DNA of 64,000 nucleotides, taken from assembly GCF_021341785.1 (NCBI RefSeq), contig NZ_JAJTTF010000013.1, positions 62,001 through 126,000 of the forward strand. Direction: 5' to 3'. A model generated the notes under the pieces. It made no database searches. It saw only the letters and a list, made by a program, of their open reading frames with translations, and had not been told where the DNA came from. The number at the start of each line of letters is the position of its first letter. Within the stretch, counting starts at the first letter, position 1. The position numbers and the translations under genes are program-made. Positions 51,975 through 60,240 of the stretch are shown in pieces. This DNA is from Microbacterium sp. Au-Mic1 (GTDB taxonomy: Bacteria > Actinomycetota > Actinomycetes > Actinomycetales > Microbacteriaceae).

Positions 51975-52598
51975 TCACCGCAGCGCCGTCTCCTGCTGCG
52001 CCGGCGTCAGCGCTCGGTCCGCGTAGACGAGCCGCATCACGGCGGGATCCGGGTTGCCCGCATCGGGCGCGCGGTGCACCAGACGCAGCCCGACCTTCTC
52101 CGCCACCGCGGCTGAGGCACGGTTGTGCTCGACGAGGAAGGCGATCACCGGGATCTCCGGAGCGACCTGCGCCGCCGCGACGAGCGCGGCCCGCGACACC
52201 TCGGTCGCGTAGCCATGGCCGTGGTGGTCCGCGGAGAGGCGGTAGCCGAGGTTCCACACGCGGGCGGAGTCGCCGGAGTCCGCACCGGGATGCCGCACCC
52301 CCGGCTCATGCACCCCCGGCTCGTGCACCGGGAGCATCGTGCAGCCGCCGTTGCCGATCACCTCGCCGGTGTCGCGCAGCCGCACGATCCAGGATCCGAG
52401 TCCGTGGATCCGCCAGCTGTCCGCCCACCGCCCGAGCATCGCGGCGATGCGCTCCGGATCCGTCGGCCGCAGACTCGGGAAGTGCGTCCACACGCGGGGG
52501 TCGCTGTAGATCGCGAACATCGCATCGAGGTCGTCCGGCTCCGGCCGGCTCAACCGGAGGCGGTCTGTCAGGATCTCGTGGGGGAGGTCGGCGCTCAC
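51975..52598 (-). CDS. GNAT acetyltransferase, RimJ/RimL type
   Basis: 207 residues. It opens ILTDRLRLSRPEPDDLDAMF, with WIVRLRDTGEVIGNGGCTML, the acetyl-CoA loop YRLSADHHGHGYATEV and HNRASAAVAEKVGLRLVH. An insert of about 20 residues, PVHEPGVHEPGVRHPGA, between strands contains an internal HEPGV repeat. GTG start supported by TAGCCT 6 nt upstream. Substrate unknown. Confidence 0.88.
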   Translation of the reverse strand: MSADLPHEILTDRLRLSRPEPDDLDAMFAIYSDPRVWTHFPSLRPTDPERIAAMLGRWADSWRIHGLGSWIVRLRDTGEVIGNGGCTMLPVHEPGVHEPGVRHPGADSGDSARVWNLGYRLSADHHGHGYATEVSRAALVAAAQVAPEIPVIAFLVEHNRASAAVAEKVGLRLVHRAPDAGNPDPAVMRLVYADRALTPAQQETALR

Positions 52599-52604
52599 CC
52601 GGGC

Positions 52605-52610
52605 AGGCTA
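52605..52610 (-). promoter_or_regulatory. Leaderless -10 box of the GNAT gene
   Basis: TAGCCT on the minus strand ends 6 nt before the GTG at 52598. Confidence 0.5.
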
Positions 52611-52664
52611 CGCCGGGCCCCGGACATCGCGCCCGCCGTGCGCGAGGGCCCTCGGCACGCCCGC

Positions 52665-52670
52665 GATAAT
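52665..52670 (+). promoter_or_regulatory. Leaderless -10 box of purC
   Basis: GATAAT ends 6 nt before the GTG at 52677. Confidence 0.5.
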
Positions 52671-52676
52671 GGACGC

Positions 52677-53552
52677 GTGAGCACACCCCTCGAACTCTCC
52701 GGCTGGCGTCACCTCTACTCGGGCAAGGTCCGCGACCTGTACGCCCCCGAGGATCCGGCCGATCGGCGCCTGCTCGTCGTCGCGAGCGACCGCGTGAGCG
52801 CCTTCGACTTCGCCCTCGAGCCGGGGATCCCCGAGAAGGGCGCCCTGCTCACGGCGCTCAGCCGCTGGTGGTTCGACCGGCTCGCAGAGGGACCGGATCC
52901 GATTCCGAACCACCTGGTCGACGGCGACATCCCGGCCGAGGTCGCCGACCGCGCGATGCTCGCGACGTCGCTGGAGATGCTGCCGATCGAGTGCGTGGTG
53001 CGCGGTTACCTGACCGGATCCGGCTGGGCGGAGTACCAGCAGAGCGGGACCGTCTGCGGCATCCCGCTGCCCTCGGGCCTGCAGAACGGCGACCGGCTGC
53101 CCGAGCCGCTGTTCACGCCGGCGTACAAGGCGCCGATGGGCGAGCACGACGAGAACATCACGTTCGAGCGCACGGCGGAGCTCGTCGGCGCCGAGCGCGC
53201 GGCCCAGCTGCGGGACGTGTCTCTGGCGGTCTACCGCCGTGCCGCCGCGATCGCGGAGGAGCGCGGGCTGATCCTCGCCGACACGAAGTTCGAGTTCGGC
53301 GTCGACGCGGACGGCGTGCTGCGCCTCGCCGACGAGGTGCTCACCAGCGACTCCTCCCGGTACTGGGACGCCGCGTCGTGGCGCACCGGTTCCACCCCCG
53401 CCGCGCGGATGGCGAGCTTCGACAAGCAGATCGTGCGCGACTGGCTGAGCGCGCACTGGGACAAGCAGGGCACCCCGCCCGTGCTGCCCGACGAGGTGGT
53501 CGCGCAGACCGCCGCGCGCTACGCCGAGCTGCTGGAGCGGCTGACAGCCTGA
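52677..53552 (+). CDS. purC: Phosphoribosylaminoimidazole-succinocarboxamide synthase (SAICAR synthetase)
   Basis: Ligates aspartate to carboxyaminoimidazole ribonucleotide. 291 residues, the longer actinobacterial/eukaryotic-like form. Motifs are HLYSGKVRDLYAPED, VVASDRVSAFDFAL, IECVVRGYLTGSGWAEYQ, APMGEHDENITFE and LADEVLTSDSSRYWDAASW. GTG start with GATAAT 6 nt upstream. It is divergent from the GNAT gene. Confidence 0.96.
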   Translation: MSTPLELSGWRHLYSGKVRDLYAPEDPADRRLLVVASDRVSAFDFALEPGIPEKGALLTALSRWWFDRLAEGPDPIPNHLVDGDIPAEVADRAMLATSLEMLPIECVVRGYLTGSGWAEYQQSGTVCGIPLPSGLQNGDRLPEPLFTPAYKAPMGEHDENITFERTAELVGAERAAQLRDVSLAVYRRAAAIAEERGLILADTKFEFGVDADGVLRLADEVLTSDSSRYWDAASWRTGSTPAARMASFDKQIVRDWLSAHWDKQGTPPVLPDEVVAQTAARYAELLERLTA

Positions 53553-53723
53553 CGGCCGGACAGCAGCCGAGATCAGGACAAGGGGCTGAGAATCCGGGGA
53601 CGCGGTACCACCGGAACGCGGACCAGGCCCGACCCGGTCGGTCACGTGAGGGCGCCTCGCTCTCAGGGAACGCCCAGGATAGGGTTTTCTGCGACCACCC
53701 CACCCCCGATCCGAGGAGCCCGC

Positions 53724-55070
53724 ATGGCCCTGTGGAAGATCCACGGCGACGGACGCACCGTCGAACCGGGCGCCGTCGTCCGCCCCGATGAGCGCCTGAA
53801 CTGGCCCGCCACGATCGCGATCGGCGTGCAGCACGTCGTGGCGATGTTCGGAGCGACGTTCCTGGTGCCGATCCTCACCGGCTTCCCGGTGCCGACGACC
53901 CTCCTGTTCAGCGGCGTGGGCACGATCCTGTTCCTGCTCATCACGCGGAACAAGCTGCCCAGCTACCTCGGATCCTCGTTCGCGTTCATCGCCCCGGTGA
54001 CCGCCGCCACCGCCGCCCACGCCACCGGCGGCGACAGCGGGATCGGCGCCGCCCTGGCCGGCATCGTCGCGGTCGGCGTGCTGCTCGCGATCATCGGCGT
54101 CGTCGTGCACGTCGCCGGCGTGAAGTGGGTGGACCGGTTCCTCCCGCCGGTGCTGGCGGGAACGATCGTCGCGCTCATCGGGTTCAATCTCGCCGGCGCC
54201 GCCTACGGCAACTTCGCCAAGGCGCCCGTCACGGCGACCTTCACCCTCGCGATCACCATCGTCTTCGCGGTGCTGTTCCGCGGCTTCCTGGGCCGGATCT
54301 CGATCTTCCTCGGTGTGATCGCGGGCTACATCTTCGCCGGCTTCCGTGGCGAACTCGACTTCTCCGCGGTCGACAACGCCGCCTGGGTCGGCCTTCCCAC
54401 CTTCCACTTCCCCGACTTCGGCACCCCCAGCGTGTGGAGCGGCATCGCGATGTTCCTCCCCGTGGTGCTCGTGCTCATCGCCGAGAACGTCGGTCACGTG
54501 CGCGGCGTCGCGACCATGGTCGAGGATCCGCAGATCAACGCGCAGACCGGCAAGGCGCTCATCGCCGACGGCGTCTCGACCACGATCGCCGGCCTCTTCG
54601 GCGGATCCGGGACGACCACCTACGGCGAGAACATCGGCGTCATGGCGTCGACCAGGGTGTACTCGACCGCGGCGTACTGGGTCGCCGGCATCGCGGCGAT
54701 CCTGCTCAGCCTCTCGCCGAAGTTCGGCGCGATCATCAACTCGGTGCCGGCGGGCGTGCTGGGCGGCATCACGACCGGGCTCTACGGCCTCATCGGCGTG
54801 ATCGGCATCAAGATCTGGGTGGACAACCGCGTCGACTTCTCCCGTCCCGTGAACCAGTACACCGCCGCAGTCGCCCTCGTCATCGCGGTCGGAGGCTTCT
54901 CGATCGCGGTCAAGGACTCGGGCTTCGTCCTCGGCGGCATCGTCATCGCCACGGTGGCCGCGATCGTCATCTACCACGGCGGGAACGCCATCGCGCGACT
55001 GCGCAAGTCCGGTGCCGACGACCCCCGCCCGCTCGAAGCCGTCGGCCCGATGGGCGGCGACCCCGCCTGA
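53724..55070 (+). CDS. Uracil/xanthine permease, NCS2 family
   Basis: 448 residues, about 14 membrane segments. NCS2 marks are GVQHVVAMFGATFLVPIL in TM1, LIAENVGHVRGVA with the substrate-binding Glu, and the second signature GGSGTTTYGENIGVMA. This matches UraA-type uracil importers best; xanthine is possible. GAGGA upstream supports the ATG at 53724. It follows purC by 171 nt with no clear terminator between, so some co-transcription is possible. Confidence 0.9.
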   Translation: MALWKIHGDGRTVEPGAVVRPDERLNWPATIAIGVQHVVAMFGATFLVPILTGFPVPTTLLFSGVGTILFLLITRNKLPSYLGSSFAFIAPVTAATAAHATGGDSGIGAALAGIVAVGVLLAIIGVVVHVAGVKWVDRFLPPVLAGTIVALIGFNLAGAAYGNFAKAPVTATFTLAITIVFAVLFRGFLGRISIFLGVIAGYIFAGFRGELDFSAVDNAAWVGLPTFHFPDFGTPSVWSGIAMFLPVVLVLIAENVGHVRGVATMVEDPQINAQTGKALIADGVSTTIAGLFGGSGTTTYGENIGVMASTRVYSTAAYWVAGIAAILLSLSPKFGAIINSVPAGVLGGITTGLYGLIGVIGIKIWVDNRVDFSRPVNQYTAAVALVIAVGGFSIAVKDSGFVLGGIVIATVAAIVIYHGGNAIARLRKSGADDPRPLEAVGPMGGDPA

Positions 55071-55084
55071 TCAGCGCGAAAGGG

Positions 55085-55157
55085 CCGCGAGACCGAACCC
55101 GCGTCCCGAGCCCGACGAAAATATCGTGAGTCTCGGGCGGCAGGTTCGGTTTCGCGG
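55085..55157. repeat. Nested palindrome with GAGACCGAAC word, relative of 21870-21946
   Basis: CCGCGAGACCGAACC (55085-55099) faces GGTTCGGTTTCGCGG (55143-55157), one G-T pair. Inner arms are TCCCGAG and CTCGGG. It lies between the convergent permease and TetR genes, and shares its outer word with the copy 33 kb away. Confidence 0.85.
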
Positions 55158-55196
55158 TCCAGCGGCGCGACGCCAGCACCAGCCGGCGCCAGTCGA

Positions 55197-55943
55197 TCAG
55201 CGCGAGGCCCGCGCGCGCGGCTCCGATTCCGAGCCCGGCGCGGGCTTCGTCATTCCGGGAAGGGGTGCATCGGGCTCCGGCAGGCCGTACCGCCGGTGCA
55301 CCCAGCGGCGCGCCTGCTCGAGCGGATACGAGTCGCCATAGACGATCCGCTGCCCGACGATCCCGTCGAGCACGCTGCGCAGCATGATCTCCTCGAGCGC
55401 CGGATCCGCGTCGCCGCGCTCGCGGAAGATCGATCGGACCGCATCCTCCGCCGCGACGACCCCGGCCATGTGCCGGCGCTCCCCCTCGGCGAACAGCGCC
55501 CGCGTGGTCGGCTGCTGCTGCAGGGCGACGACCACGCGCTGCAGGGGGAGGGCGACCGCCGTCATGCCGAGGGCGGTGTCGATGATGGCCGCGAGCCGGA
55601 CCTCGGGGGGAAGCGACGCGGCGGACGGCGGCCGGGCCTGCTCCTCGGCGGGCCGGGCGACGGCTCCGTCGACCCCGGGGGTGCGGCCCTGCGCCGGCGG
55701 CGGGCCACTGTGCGCGATGCCGAGCAGCATGTCGAACCAGCGGTCGATCACGGCCTGGACGAGTTGCTCCTTGCCGCCGAAGTAGTAGTTGACCAGGCCC
55801 TGGGCGACGCCCGCGCGCCCGGTGATGTCGGCGATCGTGGCACCGTCGATCCCCCGCTCGGCGAAGACGTCGATCGCCGCCTCGAGCAGGCTCTCGCGCG
55901 AGCGCTCCCGGGCCATGCGGTTCTGCTCCGGGGAGCGTGCCAT
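55197..55943 (-). CDS. TetR-family regulator
   Basis: 248 residues. The N-terminal helix-turn-helix reads SLLEAAIDVFAERGIDGATI, then VAQGLVNYYFGGKEQLVQAV. The ligand domain has a disordered insert (SGPPPAQGRTPGVDGAVARP) and a Glu/Arg-rich tail. It is divergent from the DUF1266 gene with a TGAAC-GTTCA dyad in the gap, so it may control both. It ends KPAPGSESEPRARASR. Confidence 0.9.
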   Translation of the reverse strand: MARSPEQNRMARERSRESLLEAAIDVFAERGIDGATIADITGRAGVAQGLVNYYFGGKEQLVQAVIDRWFDMLLGIAHSGPPPAQGRTPGVDGAVARPAEEQARPPSAASLPPEVRLAAIIDTALGMTAVALPLQRVVVALQQQPTTRALFAEGERRHMAGVVAAEDAVRSIFRERGDADPALEEIMLRSVLDGIVGQRIVYGDSYPLEQARRWVHRRYGLPEPDAPLPGMTKPAPGSESEPRARASR

Positions 55944-56001
55944 GCGCCGTGCCTTCCGGATCCGTTTTCCGGGTGACGGATCCTTTCGCTACATTAATCA
56001 C

Positions 56002-56015
56002 TGAACATTCGTTCA
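56002..56015. promoter_or_regulatory. Probable TetR operator
   Basis: TGAACATTCGTTCA, arms TGAAC/GTTCA with a 4-nt spacer, in the 105-nt divergent gap. It sits in a local AT-rich patch (CATTAATCACTGAACATTCG). Confidence 0.55.
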
Positions 56016-56048
56016 ACCTACGTTTCCCCTCATACCGGAGGCACCTTC

Positions 56049-56924
56049 ATGCACGGCAGCGCCCGCGTGGATCTGAACGACCTCGGCAGCCTCATCGGCT
56101 GGCTCTTCGCCCAGTGGTGGGTGTGGGTGATCGTCGGGGTCGTCGTGCTGTTCTTCCTCGTCGTCTGGATCATGCCGGCCGCGAAGGTGAAGCCCTCTGA
56201 GGCCTTCTCGACCGACGACCGCGAGGCGAACGAGATCGCCTTGGGCTTCCTGCAGATCGTGAATCAGCCCTCCGGCCCGTGGAACGACCCGACCGCATCG
56301 GCACTGAGCGAGGGCGAGAAGAAGCGGCTCGTCGAGATGTGGGGCGTCGCGACGCGCGAGGAATGGCTCGCCGGCATCGAACGGCTCGTCACGGTCCGTC
56401 GCCGGCGCGACGTGTGGGTGACCTGCCTGGCCATCCGCGCGGAGCTCGCGGGACGCCTCGGTCGCGTGCCGAAGAGCAAGGAGTGGATCGCCGCGATCAT
56501 CGAGGCCGGCGGCGACAAGCGCGACGCCCGCACCTTCGTCGCCGCGATCGAGGGCGTCGAGGGGCAGGTGCGCAAGCTCGTCGGCAAGGACATCGTCACG
56601 CCCGACGTCTACGTCCGCACGCTCGACGGCTATGCGCTCGGCCAGGCCGTCGCCCTCGCGACCTGGGGCGTCGCCCTGGGCCACGCCGACGTGCCCGAGG
56701 CGCGGGCGATCATCCACCGCATCAACGAGGAGGGCCGCCCGGCGTTCTCCTCCTGGGCCGACTTCGGCCTGAGCTACATCACGGGCCGCGTGATGCACTG
56801 GAGCGACGGCGTGATCGGCGAGAAGACCTTCGACAAGTTCGGCGACGGCTGGTCCGAGTTCAAGGCCGCGTCCACCGCGAAGCGCAACGGGCCGTGGGCG
56901 TCGCTGCCCTGGCGGGTCGGGTGA
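56049..56924 (+). CDS. DUF1266 protein with N-terminal membrane helix
   Basis: 291 residues. One membrane helix near residues 20-45 (WWVWVIVGVVVLFFLVVWI) anchors a cytoplasmic domain. DUF1266 marks are LATWGVALGHADVPEARAII and FSSWADFGLSYITGRVMHW near the C-terminus. GGAGG upstream of the ATG. Function unknown; a stress or envelope role is suggested in other bacteria only by context. It is coupled to the next gene by GTGA. Confidence 0.82.
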   Translation: MHGSARVDLNDLGSLIGWLFAQWWVWVIVGVVVLFFLVVWIMPAAKVKPSEAFSTDDREANEIALGFLQIVNQPSGPWNDPTASALSEGEKKRLVEMWGVATREEWLAGIERLVTVRRRRDVWVTCLAIRAELAGRLGRVPKSKEWIAAIIEAGGDKRDARTFVAAIEGVEGQVRKLVGKDIVTPDVYVRTLDGYALGQAVALATWGVALGHADVPEARAIIHRINEEGRPAFSSWADFGLSYITGRVMHWSDGVIGEKTFDKFGDGWSEFKAASTAKRNGPWASLPWRVG

Positions 56925-57994
56925 GCGAGGGCCACAGGGGCACGGATCCGCGCGCCGCGGAACCGATCAGGGTCGACCTCTCCGCGCTGCGGACCCCGCC
57001 CGGCATGCGCACGCTGCTCGCCTATGAGCGTGCGGCCGGCATCCCCCTGCATCGGCGGTTCTTCGCCGTGCTCACCGGGGTGCTGCTGCTCACGGCGGCG
57101 ATCATCGCCGCGCTCTGGTGGCTGGGCTCGATCGGGATGCTCGCCCGAGTGCCGCTGATCGCCGTGTTCGGCGCGTTCTACGGCGTCATGGGCGCGGCGG
57201 GCTTCGTCTGGTACGCCGTGGGCCTGTCCCGCCGCGCGCGCCTGGCGATGTTCGCGTGGTCCAACGGGTGGGCGTATGCGGACCTGCTGCAGGGCACTCG
57301 CCGACCGGGCTCCGCGTTCACGCGCATGCGCCGCTCGGTCGAACGCGGCGTCGTGGCGTCCGAGGACGAGCGCATCCCGTTCGAGCTGGGCATCGCACGG
57401 TCGGTCGGCACGCGCGACGAGGGGGCGACAGTGCAGCGCCCCTTCGCCTTCGTCGAGCTCCCGCTGCCCGCGAAGGTCCCGCACATCGTGCTGCGCAACC
57501 GGCGCCGCAGCATCGTGCCCACACTGGGCCTGGGCGGCGCCCGGATGGACCTGGAGGGCCACTTCGCGTCGACCTTCCAGCTGCTCGTGCCGGAGGGCTA
57601 TCAGCGCGACGCCCTCTACATCTTCACGCCCGACCTCATGGCGCGGATCCTGGATCTCGGCGCCGGCGCCGAGCTCGAACTGGTCGAGGACCGCGCCTAC
57701 GTGTACCTGCCCGGCAGCACCCGGTTCGACCGACCGGACGTGATGCAGGGCACCGTGCAGCTCGCCGAAGAGCTGCACCGACGCTTCGCGGCGCGGACGG
57801 GCCCGTACCGCGACGAGAGCACCGGCCCGATCGTACGACCGGAGGGCGTGGCGATCGGGCTGGGCGGACAGCGCCTCGGCGGGCAGGGCGTGTCCCTGCT
57901 GGCCGTGGCCGGCGTATCGGCGGCGATGATCCTCTCCGCAGGGATCACGGCGTTCGCGCTGTTCGGCGGGGCGATCCTGCGATCAGGGGGTTGA
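56921..57994 (+). CDS. Membrane protein of unknown function coupled to DUF1266
   Basis: 357 residues from the GTG overlapping the DUF1266 stop. Two helices lie near residues 48-70 and 75-100 (FFAVLTGVLLLTAAIIAALW; PLIAVFGAFYGVMGAAGFVW) and a third at the C-terminus (VAGVSAAMILSAGITAFALF). The long middle domain is soluble and beta-rich (VPHIVLRNRRRSIVPTLGLG; LEGHFASTFQLLVPEGY). I do not recognise the family. Confidence 0.75.
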   Translation: MSEGHRGTDPRAAEPIRVDLSALRTPPGMRTLLAYERAAGIPLHRRFFAVLTGVLLLTAAIIAALWWLGSIGMLARVPLIAVFGAFYGVMGAAGFVWYAVGLSRRARLAMFAWSNGWAYADLLQGTRRPGSAFTRMRRSVERGVVASEDERIPFELGIARSVGTRDEGATVQRPFAFVELPLPAKVPHIVLRNRRRSIVPTLGLGGARMDLEGHFASTFQLLVPEGYQRDALYIFTPDLMARILDLGAGAELELVEDRAYVYLPGSTRFDRPDVMQGTVQLAEELHRRFAARTGPYRDESTGPIVRPEGVAIGLGGQRLGGQGVSLLAVAGVSAAMILSAGITAFALFGGAILRSGG

Positions 57995-58002
57995 CCGCAG
58001 GG

Positions 58003-58073
58003 CGCCGATCTCTTGGGGGGATCGGCGACCGACGCCCCGTCTCCTGCGCTGTGCACGGCAGGGAGGCGGGGCG
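58003..58073. terminator. Double hairpin between convergent genes
   Basis: First stem CGCCGATC (58003-58010) with GATCGGCG (58020-58027). Second stem CGCCCCG plus CCTGC (58033-58047) with GCAGG plus CGGGGCG (58058-58073). Probably a bidirectional terminator. Confidence 0.65.
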
Positions 58074-58088
58074 CTTCGGCGCCTGCGC

Positions 58089-58715
58089 TCAGCGCCGGAT
58101 GATGCGCTGCTCGATCGCGGCCGCGACGGCGCCGGCCCTCGTGTCGACGCCGAGCTTGCCGTAGATGTGCGAGAGGTGCGACTTCACCGTCGCCTCCGAG
58201 ACGAACAGGGCCTTCGCGAGCTCGCGATTGCCGAGTCCGTCGGCCAGCAGTTCGAGCACCTCGACCTCGCGCTCGGTCATGCGCGGCTCGGGCGAGGCGG
58301 CGCGGCGCATGAGCACCGCGGCGACCGAGGGCGCGAGCGCCGGCTCGCCCCGGAAGACCGCCTGAATGCCGGCGAACAGCTGATCCGGCGGAGAGTCCTT
58401 CAGCAGGTACCCGGCGGCGCCGGCGTCCAGGGCACGCAGGATGTCGGACTCGCTGTCGTAGGTAGTCAGCACGAGCACGGCAGGCGGCTCCGGCAACGCG
58501 CGGATCCGGCCGGTCGCGGCGATCCCGCCCTCGCCGTCGCCCAGGCTGAGGTCCATGAGCACCACGTCGGGCCGCTCGGCTTCGACCACGCGCAGGGCGT
58601 CGGCGGCGTTCGACGCCTCGCCGACGACGACGAGCTCGTCCCTCGACTCGAGCAGGGCGCGCACGCCGGCGCGCACCACGGGATGGTCGTCCACGAGCAC
58701 GATCCGCAGGGTCAT
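58089..58715 (-). CDS. NarL/FixJ-family response regulator
   Basis: 208 residues. Receiver domain IVLVDDHPVVRAGVRALLES with phosphoacceptor Asp55 in VLMDLSLGDGEGG and Lys in GYLLKDSPP. C-terminal LuxR helix-turn-helix MTEREVEVLELLADGLGNRE, ATVKSHLSHIYGKLGV. The ATG overlaps the stop of the sensor kinase gene (ATGA), so the pair is made together. Confidence 0.95.
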   Translation of the reverse strand: MTLRIVLVDDHPVVRAGVRALLESRDELVVVGEASNAADALRVVEAERPDVVLMDLSLGDGEGGIAATGRIRALPEPPAVLVLTTYDSESDILRALDAGAAGYLLKDSPPDQLFAGIQAVFRGEPALAPSVAAVLMRRAASPEPRMTEREVEVLELLADGLGNRELAKALFVSEATVKSHLSHIYGKLGVDTRAGAVAAAIEQRIIRR

Positions 58716-60052
58716 CGGTTCTCCTTCTGCGGATCCGCGCCGGATCCGTTCCTCGTGTCGGATCCGGTCGCGGGATCGGCCCCGTCGCGCGCAGCGGATC
58801 CCGGATCCGCCCCGGCCTCGTCGTCGCCGAGCGGGAAGACGAGCGACAGCGTGGTCCCCTCCCCCGGGGTGCTCTCGACCTGCAGCTCCCCGCCGAGCTG
58901 CGCGACCCGGTCCGCCATGCCGGGGATGCCCTGGCCGCGACCGGCCGCGCGCCGCTGAGCCGCCCGGGCCGACATCGCGGCGGGCCGCGCGTCGAAGCCG
59001 ACGCCGTCGTCACGGATGTCCAGGCGCAGCTCGTCCGGCTGCGCGGTCAGGCTCACCACGGCCCTGGTGGCGCGGGCGTGCTCGGCGACGTTCGCGAGGG
59101 CGCCGCGCACGGTGCGGATGATGGCCGACGCCACCGGCAGCGGCACCTCCGTGGCCGTGCCATGGCTGCGGAACTGCACGTCGACGCCGCGCCCCGATGC
59201 CTCCTCGACAACGCGGGCGAGGGCGGCGGGGAGGGATCCGGCGGCGCCCTCGAGCTCGCCGGGCGCGAGGTCGCGCACCACCCGGCGCACTTCGTCGAGC
59301 GCGGACCGCGCCGTGCCGGCTGCCGAGCGCACCTGCTCCCGGGCGGCGTCGGGGCGGCGCTCCCAGCCCTGCTCGGCCGCCTGCAGCAGCAGGTTGATGC
59401 TGGACAGGTCCTGCCCGACGGAGTCGTGGATCTCCCGCGACAGGCGGGCGCGTTCGGCGAGCGCGCCCGCGCGGTGCTGCGCGGCGGAGAGGTCCGCCTG
59501 GGTCGCGGTGAGCTCGTCGAGCAGCTGCTGCCGGGCGCGCGCCTCGCGATCGAGGGCGCGGTAGGCGACGATCGTGGCGAACGCGATGCCGATCGGGCCG
59601 GCGACGAGTGTCGGGTCGAACAGTGCGGCCAGACGCAGCTCGGCGACGATCACGACCGCGGTCATCGCCGTGATGGCCGCCGTCGCCGGCCAGAACGGCA
59701 GGATCTGCAGCACCGCGAAGGCGAGCGGCACCGCGCACCACCCGAACGACGGCGCGACCAGCGTCAGCACCGCCCAGAGCGCGCACACCACGAGCGCCCA
59801 CGCGGCAGGCCACGCGCCGCGCCGCGGCACCAGCCCCTGCAGCACGGCGGTCGCGGCGAGCACCGCGGCACCGGCCAGCACCAGCACGGCGTTCTCGCCC
59901 TCGCCGTGCCGGAGCAGGTAGCGGATCGCGCTCACCACGATCAGCGCGATGAGCACGACCTGCAGCGCACGCCCGAACCGCACCGGGGCGAGGATGCCCC
60001 GCACGCCGTCGCCGAGGGACGTCCCGTCCTGCGCCTCGGTCCGCGGTTCCAT
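58712..60052 (-). CDS. Two-component sensor histidine kinase (HisKA_3)
   Basis: 446 residues. About six membrane helices fill residues 30-170, with little extracellular sequence, so it probably senses within the membrane. The phosphoacceptor is in RLSREIHDSVGQDLSSINL. The ATPase has LRLDIRDDGVGFDARPA and GQGIPGMADRVAQLGGELQ. The C-terminal tail after SLVFPLGDDEA is Gly/Asp-rich and low-complexity. TAGGCT ends 6 nt before the ATG. Signal unknown. Confidence 0.93.
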   Translation of the reverse strand: MEPRTEAQDGTSLGDGVRGILAPVRFGRALQVVLIALIVVSAIRYLLRHGEGENAVLVLAGAAVLAATAVLQGLVPRRGAWPAAWALVVCALWAVLTLVAPSFGWCAVPLAFAVLQILPFWPATAAITAMTAVVIVAELRLAALFDPTLVAGPIGIAFATIVAYRALDREARARQQLLDELTATQADLSAAQHRAGALAERARLSREIHDSVGQDLSSINLLLQAAEQGWERRPDAAREQVRSAAGTARSALDEVRRVVRDLAPGELEGAAGSLPAALARVVEEASGRGVDVQFRSHGTATEVPLPVASAIIRTVRGALANVAEHARATRAVVSLTAQPDELRLDIRDDGVGFDARPAAMSARAAQRRAAGRGQGIPGMADRVAQLGGELQVESTPGEGTTLSLVFPLGDDEAGADPGSAARDGADPATGSDTRNGSGADPQKENR

Positions 60053-60058
60053 GCGCTC

Positions 60059-60064
60059 AGCCTA
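60059..60064 (-). promoter_or_regulatory. Leaderless -10 box of the sensor kinase
   Basis: TAGGCT on the minus strand ends 6 nt before the ATG at 60052. Confidence 0.55.
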
Positions 60065-60198
60065 CGAACGCCGCGCCCGGAACCGCATCATCCGATCGGC
60101 TAGGGCTCAGCCGCGCACCACGGGCGCCGCCACATCCGCCTCGGATCCCGCACCGTCTTCAGGACGGATCGCTCGTGTGCACATCCCATGCCGCGTTT

Positions 60199-60214
60199 CC
60201 GGCTCCTGAGCCGG
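60199..60214 (-). terminator. Short hairpin after the CebR-like gene
   Basis: CCGGCTC-CT-GAGCCGG, 7-bp stem, 27 nt beyond the stop. No T-run; weak candidate. Confidence 0.4.
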
Positions 60215-60240
60215 GTCCCACCCGAGTTCGGCCCGCCGCG

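Noticed and set aside
39697..53552. Scattered purine genes as evidence of rearrangement
   Set aside because: pur genes are usually dispersed in actinobacteria, so purM-purF, purD and purC at separate sites is ordinary.
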